Below are positions 7,803-13,842 of a DNA stretch of 21,357 bases, one piece after another. A program made the translations under genes and the position numbers. The DNA lies in contig JAVWCU010000012.1 of the NCBI GenBank assembly GCA_036648855.1, positions 1 through 21,357 of the forward strand. Reading direction: 5' to 3'. Within the stretch, counting starts at the first letter, position 1. Every line of letters begins with the position of its first letter. Source of the DNA: Faecenecus sp036648855 (GTDB lineage Bacteria; Bacillota_I; Bacilli_A; RF39; UBA660). The notes under the pieces are model-generated. The model did not search any database. It was not told the origin of the DNA and was given only the letters and a program-made list of their open reading frames with translations.

Positions 7803-7831
7803 ATCATACTTAATATTTAGATAATTGTCAA
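7803..7831 (-). promoter_or_regulatory. Near-consensus promoter for VirB2-like pilin A
   Basis: On the minus strand there is a perfect -35 TTGACA (7831-7826), a 17-base spacer and a -10 TATGAT (7808-7803), one mismatch from consensus. It lies immediately after the stop codon of the CpaE-like gene. It is the best promoter in the window. Confidence 0.85.
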
Positions 7832-7834
7832 TTA

Positions 7835-8875
7835 TTAATTATCATTTCGTTTAAAAATGTCAAATATACCACCGCTCTTATCTGACCCCTCTGTCTTCTT
7901 AGTTGCTATAATTCCTAACTTATCTAATAAATTAGTTAACTCTGGGTTTTTAACTCGATCATTTAATGGTGGCAAATTATAAAAAATCTTTAGTTTAGAC
8001 TCGTATTCAAAATCATTGATATCCGTTTGGTTTAACAAACTTTGTGCTAAAATGATTTTCTTGCCCTTTAACTTTTCAAATACTCGCCTATCTCTTTTCA
8101 TTAATTTATTTAATCTAATCATAGAAGGTTCTAATAAATATAAAACTTCTCCACAGACTTCTTCTTGATTAGAATCATTTAAATCAACTAAAGCTATATC
8201 AGCATCTTTATATTTTAGTAATTCATTAGCTAGATTCTCAGGCATAGTAGAAGCCATATTTTCCTCTCCAAAGTACTGAAAATCTCGTTTATTTAGTTCA
8301 ACAGCTACCACATTTAAGCCATGAGACTCTAGGTTCTTCTTTAACATATATATTAAAGAAGTAGCCCCGGCATGTTCCGTAACATTCTTAAATCCTAAAA
8401 TAATCATTCTATTGTTTCGATAAACGGTATTAGTAGTACTACCACTTCCACCACTGCCGTTATTTTGCTCTCCACCAGTTGCTTCTAATTGTCCTAATTG
8501 ATGAATATGGGCAACATCCCTATATGTATTAGGGTGTGAATATAAATACTGTAACCCCTCTAAATTAGTTGTAAAGTTGTATATACCCATAGAAATTAAT
8601 TGAGATAGAAAAGTATTAGAAGTGCAGATTTGATTATTGGCAGGTAATAATAGAATGATTTTATCTACTTCTAAAGACATAGATAGTTTTTGTAAATTTT
8701 GCATATTGTTATAATCTTTAATTGCTGTAATATCCAAAATCATTTTACCAAAGTAAAAGTTTTGAAACATACTGATTAGTTCATCTACTTCAAATTCCCC
8801 ATTTAAAGATTTGATGATATCAATATCTAATCCCGCAATTATTGCTTGTTGCTCATTAGTTATAATTACATTCAT
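7835..8875 (-). CDS. CpaE/TadZ-like pilus localisation protein with degenerate P-loop (346 aa)
   Basis: Residues 1-125 look like a receiver-type alpha/beta domain, as in CpaE/TadZ. A Gly/Ser-rich linker (about 132-150) follows, then a MinD/ParA-like domain from about 155 starting RMIILGFKNVTEHAGATSL. In active MinD-type ATPases this region carries a K-G-G-x-G-K-T/S loop. Here the signature is NVTEHAGATSL, with no lysine at the second position and a His in place of the first Gly, so nucleotide binding may be weak or lost. A VALVDL-type strand (ADIALVDLND, about 228) stands where Walker B is expected. The C-terminal tail is polar. In Tad systems this family places the machine in the cell. The gene follows the TadE-like gene by 15 bases with an AAAGGTG ribosome site. 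Confidence 0.75.
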   Translation of the reverse strand: MNVIITNEQQAIIAGLDIDIIKSLNGEFEVDELISMFQNFYFGKMILDITAIKDYNNMQNLQKLSMSLEVDKIILLLPANNQICTSNTFLSQLISMGIYNFTTNLEGLQYLYSHPNTYRDVAHIHQLGQLEATGGEQNNGSGGSGSTTNTVYRNNRMIILGFKNVTEHAGATSLIYMLKKNLESHGLNVVAVELNKRDFQYFGEENMASTMPENLANELLKYKDADIALVDLNDSNQEEVCGEVLYLLEPSMIRLNKLMKRDRRVFEKLKGKKIILAQSLLNQTDINDFEYESKLKIFYNLPPLNDRVKNPELTNLLDKLGIIATKKTEGSDKSGGIFDIFKRNDN

Positions 8876-8890
8876 ATTATCACCTTTCTA

Positions 8891-9403
8891 TTATGATCCT
8901 AACTCTGTATCGGTTCCTGATGAATAAATAGTCTTAGTTTCTCCTTTTACAGCAAAAACATTTGAAAAAATAGGCAGTAATTTTTCTAGACCAGGGAAGC
9001 TTAATTTAACAAAAGTCTTTACTACATAGTGAGATCCTACATAGGTGTTATTCGGATTATTTGTATTCCCTGTTCCTTCTGTTACCCTTTTTAAACAATA
9101 TCCCCCTTGTTTCTTTTCAAATTTATCATCTCTTTCACCTTGATTACAATTATAATCTTTAGTATTATAGGCAACTCCAACTAGGTAATTTGCTATTTGA
9201 TTACACGCATTATCTCCTGATCTACAGTTTCCATAACCTGTGTCTCCCGTATAACCTTCATTTTTTTCAATGATACTAATAATTTCGTTCTTAACTCGGA
9301 AAGCCTTTGTATAGTTAACCGAGAAAGCTAAGTAACTATTAATAATCAGTAAAAAAATGATGATAATTTGAATTGTAACAGCTCCACCTACGGCTTCTCT
9401 CAT
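8891..9403 (-). CDS. TadE/pilin-like secreted protein with two or more disulfides (170 aa)
   Basis: A very short leader, MREAVGG, is followed directly by a hydrophobic helix (about 8-30) and an amphipathic continuation (NYTKAFRVKNEIISIIEKNEG), which is the lollipop layout of type IV-like pseudopilins of the TadE/TadF type. The C-terminal domain holds four cysteines (about residues 60, 66, 83 and 102) in a Gly- and Asn-rich region, then a beta-rich end. The leader resembles that of the 53-aa Flp-like protein just upstream (MKEATG), so both may be processed or inserted the same way. No prepilin peptidase is visible in the window. The ribosome site is weak (GTGGTG), and transcription probably comes from the promoter before the Flp-like gene. 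The family call is moderately sure; its role as minor pilin or adaptor is inferred. Confidence 0.72.
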   Translation of the reverse strand: MREAVGGAVTIQIIIIFLLIINSYLAFSVNYTKAFRVKNEIISIIEKNEGYTGDTGYGNCRSGDNACNQIANYLVGVAYNTKDYNCNQGERDDKFEKKQGGYCLKRVTEGTGNTNNPNNTYVGSHYVVKTFVKLSFPGLEKLLPIFSNVFAVKGETKTIYSSGTDTELGS

Positions 9404-9438
9404 TACTTATTCACCACTCTTTTTATTTTATTTTTTAT

Positions 9439-9600
9439 TTATTTTATTTTGTCAATATTACTTGTATCATTAATCTTATTCCACTGATTAGTAATTGAAC
9501 CTGATATTTGTGGCCATAGTAGCCAGAAGAATGCGACAATTGCACCAATTGCAATAATTGTCACTACAGTCATGTTTAATTCCCCCGTTGCTTCTTTCAT
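9439..9600 (-). CDS. Small Flp-like pilin (53 aa)
   Basis: This small gene reads MKEATGELNMTVVTIIAIG at its start, continues as a single hydrophobic helix (about 10-29, ending FFWLLWP), and ends with a short polar tail of about 24 residues. Size, a single helix near the N-terminus and position directly after TadC match the Flp major pilin of Tad systems. The classic Flp cleavage pattern (Gly followed four residues later by Glu-Tyr) is not clear: there is Gly6-Glu7 but no Glu-Tyr. AAAGGAG lies ten bases before the ATG, and a promoter with 17-base spacing precedes it. Its own promoter and tiny size suit an abundant fibre subunit. It stops at TAA (9441-9439). The alternative is a small membrane protein of unrelated function. 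Confidence 0.78.
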   Translation of the reverse strand: MKEATGELNMTVVTIIAIGAIVAFFWLLWPQISGSITNQWNKINDTSNIDKIK

Positions 9601-9626
9601 TTTTTATACACTCCTTTCTATTATTA

Positions 9627-9655
9627 GTTATAACACATTTACTCTATTTCTACAA
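9627..9655 (-). promoter_or_regulatory. Probable promoter for the Flp-like pilin gene
   Basis: On the minus strand there is a -35 TTGTAG (9655-9650), a 17-base spacer ending in TGT and a -10 TATAAC (9632-9627), TG-extended. It lies in the gap between tadC and the small pilin gene. Confidence 0.6.
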
Positions 9656-9670
9656 ATATTTTTAGTAGTA

Positions 9671-10456
9671 CTAGACACCTTGAAACATCATAAACATAGA
9701 AACTAGAATAAGTAACATAACTCCTGCTCCAGTTATAACTAGCATGTACATAGTTTGGCTTTCCATATAGGCAAGCCTTTGCTTATATTTCTGCTCTCTG
9801 GCTTTATTTTGAAGGGAAGAAACAGTCTTTGAAAACATTAGTAATCTCTCTTGTTTCTTTTCTTGACCACCTATTCCTAATCTGTAAAGCAGACGCATCA
9901 TTCGCATGGAATCTCTAACAGGATACGTGTTTGCAAACTCCATATAAGGATCAATACTAGAGTCTCCTGCATCAATTCTATCAATTAAGACCCGTAACCC
10001 TGGTTTAAAGATATCTGGGGCATCTAAGATTGACTTACCCAAGGCAACTGGAACGGTATAATGTTGGACAAGGATTTCTAAACCCTTTAAATAGTATGGC
10101 AACATAATATCAATATCATGTAAATGTTTCTTATAGTACTTCTTTAACGAAGCATATTGACTCTTAAATACTAGGTATCCTACTGCAAGAGCAATAGTAA
10201 TACTAAGTAAGTTTAAGTCAGCTAGAAAAAGAAAGAGGAAAATTGCTGTACAGACTACTCCAGACATTAATCTCTTATTAAAAAGCTTCTGTATATCAAC
10301 ATCTTCTCCATATTTAGCATAAATTAGAAACTCATAATCATCTTCTTTTAACGCTTGAAAATATTTTTCATTATCTTTGATAAACCTTTTTCCGTCAATA
10401 GTTTGATTATACATAAAGACAAATAATAATACGGCTGTAATAATTAGAATTTCCAT
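9671..10456 (-). CDS. tadC: TadC-like pilus assembly membrane protein (261 aa)
   Basis: This protein has the layout of the type II secretion F-domain family: a short N-terminal membrane helix (about 2-16), a cytoplasmic stretch, a helical hairpin (about 64-100), a long helical cytoplasmic domain (about 105-230), and a C-terminal membrane helix (about 233-257). No catalytic motif is expected. In Tad systems TadB and TadC form the inner-membrane platform on which CpaF/TadA acts. It overlaps the TadB gene by one base (TAATG), so the two are coupled in translation. The assignment of TadC rather than TadB rests on gene order. Confidence 0.8.
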   Translation of the reverse strand: MEILIITAVLLFVFMYNQTIDGKRFIKDNEKYFQALKEDDYEFLIYAKYGEDVDIQKLFNKRLMSGVVCTAIFLFLFLADLNLLSITIALAVGYLVFKSQYASLKKYYKKHLHDIDIMLPYYLKGLEILVQHYTVPVALGKSILDAPDIFKPGLRVLIDRIDAGDSSIDPYMEFANTYPVRDSMRMMRLLYRLGIGGQEKKQERLLMFSKTVSSLQNKAREQKYKQRLAYMESQTMYMLVITGAGVMLLILVSMFMMFQGV

Positions 10457-11349
10457 TATTCAGCACCTACATTCTCGTTATAATATTTTTCTCCTTTAAG
10501 AAGAAAGTAACTATTAGCAATTAAAATTCCATGTAGTAGTAATTTCATATACCATAAACCTAATATTTTTAAATAGGTCTCATTACCTAATAGGTACTGA
10601 ACTAACATAACCATCAGATAAAGCATCATTCCATATTTTAAGAAGGATTTATGAAAGGTTGATCTTTCCATTCTATCTCTATATACTCCCTCAACTAGCA
10701 TATCAATATCTAATTGCATATTATCAAGGGATTCACCAGAGTCTTGAGCTCCTTCTTTGGTAATTTGAAGAAATAATTGATGCATATTTTTAACAATGAA
10801 GAAGGGATAAAGATTATCCATATATTTAATTGATTCATCAATTGCACCATACTCATAAGCAAGTTCTATCATCCGTCTTACATCCCCTAAAATAGGTTCT
10901 TCTAATACTCCTGATGCTACTACTCCTTCTAAAGCTTTTACAAAGCTCTGAGTAGTTGCAAATTCCATAATGGTATTAGTAGTGTAAACTTGGACTTGTT
11001 CAAAAATAAATTCACTGTAAACCCTCTTACACCTTAGGAAGGCTAGATAAGGAATAGTGGCTACTACAATTACAATATAAACTATAGATATCACTAAATT
11101 ATAAAAGTATAAATATGAGACTATTCCTGCAAAAGCAGAGAATAAGAGAATCTGCATAGTATACTGCTTGGCGGTATACTCTTGTCCTAATTCTTTGGTC
11201 TTTTCTCTAACTAATTTAAAGGAGTAAGGAGCAAATTTATCATAGGTAGTTGCCACTTGGTCAACAATAAATTTATATACATTCTTACCACGATATGTAC
11301 GGTATACAATGATAAAAATGGCTATTGCTAAGAGAATAAATAATTCCAT
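10456..11349 (-). CDS. tadB: TadB-like pilus assembly membrane protein (297 aa)
   Basis: Hydrophobic helices lie at about 2-16, 64-85 and 87-105. A helical cytoplasmic domain follows (about 110-235), containing an acidic RRMIELAYEYGAIDES stretch and a LFLQITKEGAQDSGESL segment. Two more hydrophobic stretches are near the C-terminus (about 236-252 and 265-282). This is the TadB/GspF-like arrangement, with the cytoplasmic domain that contacts the CpaF ATPase. The gene follows cpaF by 15 bases with a strong GGAGGGAG ribosome site and overlaps tadC by one base. The CpaF-TadB-TadC order is that of Tad loci. No defect is seen. Confidence 0.82.
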   Translation of the reverse strand: MELFILLAIAIFIIVYRTYRGKNVYKFIVDQVATTYDKFAPYSFKLVREKTKELGQEYTAKQYTMQILLFSAFAGIVSYLYFYNLVISIVYIVIVVATIPYLAFLRCKRVYSEFIFEQVQVYTTNTIMEFATTQSFVKALEGVVASGVLEEPILGDVRRMIELAYEYGAIDESIKYMDNLYPFFIVKNMHQLFLQITKEGAQDSGESLDNMQLDIDMLVEGVYRDRMERSTFHKSFLKYGMMLYLMVMLVQYLLGNETYLKILGLWYMKLLLHGILIANSYFLLKGEKYYNENVGAE

Positions 11350-11364
11350 AATATAACTCCCTCC

Positions 11365-12534
11365 TTATAATGTTTCAGCATCATCAGAAATACTAATAAT
11401 ACCTGTAGTTGCTCTACTATTATTATTAATATTAGGCATTTGTCTAACTAGATTATCTGCTGGTTCAATATCTATATCATCCGTAGTTACTTCAATTTTA
11501 CTGCTAAGATTAATATTTTGTCCTGCTAAATATTCTAATAAGTATTTACTAGGATTCCTTTTAATAATTTTTTCTCCAATTTTTTGATAGATAATTCTCG
11601 TTTGGACTTCATTGTCTTCATCGACATAGAACTCACAGACTTCATCTATTTCTCTATGAAATTTCTGATATTTTTGGCTATAAAAAGCTTTAATATGAAC
11701 TCCAAGTTGAATATACCGGTAGATAGTTTTAAGAAACTGATCAACATCAACTTCTGATTCCATTAAACTATACATACGGAAAGGAATAGCTGAGGCCTTA
11801 TCTGAGTGGATTGTCGATAAAATGTTATGACCTGATGAAATAGAGTTACGAACAGCGCTTACAGCTTCTGCACTACGAACCTCTGAAAGCAAAATCCATT
11901 TAGGATTCTGTCTCATACAGGTAACTAGAACTTCCGTATATGACGCTATATTATTCGTTTTCATAGCTACTATATCTCGTTCAGGAAATATCTTATCTAA
12001 ATGTAATTCTAGGGTATCTTCAATTGTAATAATCTTTTCATTTGTCTTGGTATGAGCTGCTAAATATTTAACAAACTCTGTTTTACCAGAACCAGTTTCT
12101 CCACAGACAATAATATTACAATGCCCTTCTACACACTTTATTAAAAAGTCATGTATATCTTGAGTAACATAGTCATCTTTAATTAAAGATTCTTCTTTTA
12201 GACGAATTTTAGCCGGAGTTTTACGGATAACTAGAGCTATTCCATTAGTTGATATAGACTGATGAACAAAGTTCATACGCAACTCAGTGCTTTCAGCATC
12301 AAGGAAGGGTGCAGCCATATTAAAGGTTGTACCCATAACATTAGAACACTGGAAAGCCAATTTTTCAACAAAGGCATCATTTATGTTAGGATTTTCCACC
12401 CTAACAGAGCCTTGTGTTAATGACCTAATCCATATTTGTCCATGATTAGTATAAGAAATATCCGTAATATCATCATTCTTAATATATGGATCAAAGGCTC
12501 CAAAGTCAATTTGATCAAAAACATTTTCATTCAT
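11365..12534 (-). CDS. cpaF: CpaF/TadA secretion ATPase (389 aa)
   Basis: This is the cytoplasmic hexameric ATPase that drives pilus assembly, of the type II/IV secretion (GspE/VirB11) superfamily. Motifs are complete: Walker A GETGSGKT at 145-152, an Asp-box IEDTLEL at 171-177, a Walker B strand WILLSEVRSAEA at 213-224 with Glu218, and a His-box HNILSTIHSD at 236-245. The N-terminal domain (1-110) has the FMAAPFLDAESTELRMNFV-type strand pattern of CpaF. About 130 residues follow the His-box, ending in an Asp/Asn-rich tail. It is expected to act with TadB and TadC encoded next. In this locus it could also serve as the VirB11-type ATPase that Gram-positive T4SSs normally lack. AAAAGGGAAG lies about 13 bases before the ATG. 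Confidence 0.92.
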   Translation of the reverse strand: MNENVFDQIDFGAFDPYIKNDDITDISYTNHGQIWIRSLTQGSVRVENPNINDAFVEKLAFQCSNVMGTTFNMAAPFLDAESTELRMNFVHQSISTNGIALVIRKTPAKIRLKEESLIKDDYVTQDIHDFLIKCVEGHCNIIVCGETGSGKTEFVKYLAAHTKTNEKIITIEDTLELHLDKIFPERDIVAMKTNNIASYTEVLVTCMRQNPKWILLSEVRSAEAVSAVRNSISSGHNILSTIHSDKASAIPFRMYSLMESEVDVDQFLKTIYRYIQLGVHIKAFYSQKYQKFHREIDEVCEFYVDEDNEVQTRIIYQKIGEKIIKRNPSKYLLEYLAGQNINLSSKIEVTTDDIDIEPADNLVRQMPNINNNSRATTGIISISDDAETL

Positions 12535-12566
12535 ATTAAACTAACCACTTCCCTTTTAATTAATAA

Positions 12567-13391
12567 TTATTTAACAGTATTACTAGTTGACATATCTTCA
12601 GACCAATAGGTTACTTTATTAACCCAGTTCTTTAATTCATCACTACTGATTCTTACTTCTCCTGGTTGTTCTTTTAAAGACTCTTTAGTAGGTACTGGTA
12701 AAAGATTGGCATCATATGTTCTTAAATACATCGTTTTACGAAGAAGAATATGGTATTCTTCAGGAACAGCAAAAATCATCATAGCAGGAGTTCTTTTTTC
12801 TTCGATGTTTTCAAAAACAGGTTGTCCGCTTCCATCTAAAACAGATAATATTTTAACATTTTCTAGTAATTTACCCACCATGATTTTATCTTGTTTATTA
12901 GAGTTGTTTTCATCTAATTTGTTAACTGCTTTTAAATAGATATCGACATAATTTCCTGGTAAAATTAAATTACCATAAGAAGTATTCATATCTAGAGGCA
13001 TATTAACTAAGACATACCCATCTGGATAATCTCTAAGAATAGAGTCTGGTAATTGTTCTTTGGTTACTACTGACCTTTTATAAAATAAACTGCCTTTTGG
13101 AATTACTGTATCATAATTGCTATATTTACCAATTAGGCTTCTAGCATCGGCAATTGGAGCTCCTTGGAACATGGATACAGGAGCATCAACAGTACCAATC
13201 ATATCCGCTGTTATTTCCGTTCTAGGGTTTATTTCTTTAAGTGCATAAGGCATAGGATAAGTCTCAACTGCTGCCTTAATTCGCATATTATAACCAATAT
13301 AAAGGACAACTATAGCAATTAGTATACCCACAATTGTTACTGTGTTTTTATTTGTAAAAAACTTTTTTAAACCAATTATTATATTATTCAT
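12567..13391 (-). CDS. cpaB: CpaB/RcpC-like pilus assembly protein with SAF domain (274 aa)
   Basis: One N-terminal membrane helix (about 17-34) is followed by an SAF domain (about 47-108) with the typical ITADMIGTVDAP start and a VIPKGSLFYKRSV end. A CpaB-type beta domain follows (about 109-230), including LPGNYVDIYL. In Gram-negative Tad systems CpaB/RcpC acts in the periplasm with the secretin; here there is no secretin, and it probably acts at or in the cell wall. It lies between the TadE-like and cpaF genes, with AAAGGGA before the ATG. The family call is firm. The C-terminal 40 residues are polar and of unclear role. Confidence 0.88.
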   Translation of the reverse strand: MNNIIIGLKKFFTNKNTVTIVGILIAIVVLYIGYNMRIKAAVETYPMPYALKEINPRTEITADMIGTVDAPVSMFQGAPIADARSLIGKYSNYDTVIPKGSLFYKRSVVTKEQLPDSILRDYPDGYVLVNMPLDMNTSYGNLILPGNYVDIYLKAVNKLDENNSNKQDKIMVGKLLENVKILSVLDGSGQPVFENIEEKRTPAMMIFAVPEEYHILLRKTMYLRTYDANLLPVPTKESLKEQPGEVRISSDELKNWVNKVTYWSEDMSTSNTVK

Positions 13392-13404
13392 ATTTTTTCC
13401 CTTT

Positions 13405-13836
13405 CTATTTCTCTACTTCCCCAACTACTCGATCTTCATAGTACTTTGATTCTATTATAGAGTCAATTTGGTTTTTAATTTGAAAGCTTTCTCCTGAAAA
13501 GACAACAGAAGTACTAGATCCTACTTTCACACTGACTTTAGGTGGAGTCTCTTTAATATCATAAAAACGAATATCATAATTACGATCATTAACTACATTC
13601 TCAGCAAAGCGTCTAACAAAGCTTTCAACAAACTTTTCTTTATCCATTCTAATTTCTCCACCAGAAACTTGATAAAACCCGTAGTCTACTGCATCAAGCA
13701 TTGCTGCTTCAGTAGTATCTCTAAGTAAGTAAAAGTCCAGTTCATTACCTGATGAATAATTTTGAATAATATTTACTAAGGCTAAAGTCATTACTCCTAA
13801 CATAATAATTCCTGATGCAAGTATTCCCTTACTCAT
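13405..13836 (-). CDS. TadE/pseudopilin-like protein (143 aa)
   Basis: A short start precedes one hydrophobic helix (about 5-24), then an extended helix with an NELDFYLLRDTTEAAMLDAVDYG segment, and a mixed alpha/beta C-terminal domain (about 60-130) beginning IRMDKEKFVESFVRRFAE. This is the arrangement of minor pilins in Gram-positive Tad loci, and the position just before cpaB supports it. It has no cysteine, unlike the other pilin-like proteins here. It starts at the ATG at 13836; an ATG nine bases earlier would stop after four codons. AGGTG lies eight bases upstream. Its stop is 13 bases before the CpaB start. The exact role is inferred. Confidence 0.7.
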   Translation of the reverse strand: MSKGILASGIIMLGVMTLALVNIIQNYSSGNELDFYLLRDTTEAAMLDAVDYGFYQVSGGEIRMDKEKFVESFVRRFAENVVNDRNYDIRFYDIKETPPKVSVKVGSSTSVVFSGESFQIKNQIDSIIESKYYEDRVVGEVEK

Positions 13837-13842
13837 TACTCA

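Noticed and set aside
12706..12939. Plus-strand open frame of 77 codons
   Set aside because: Antisense to the CpaB gene, whose family assignment is firm.
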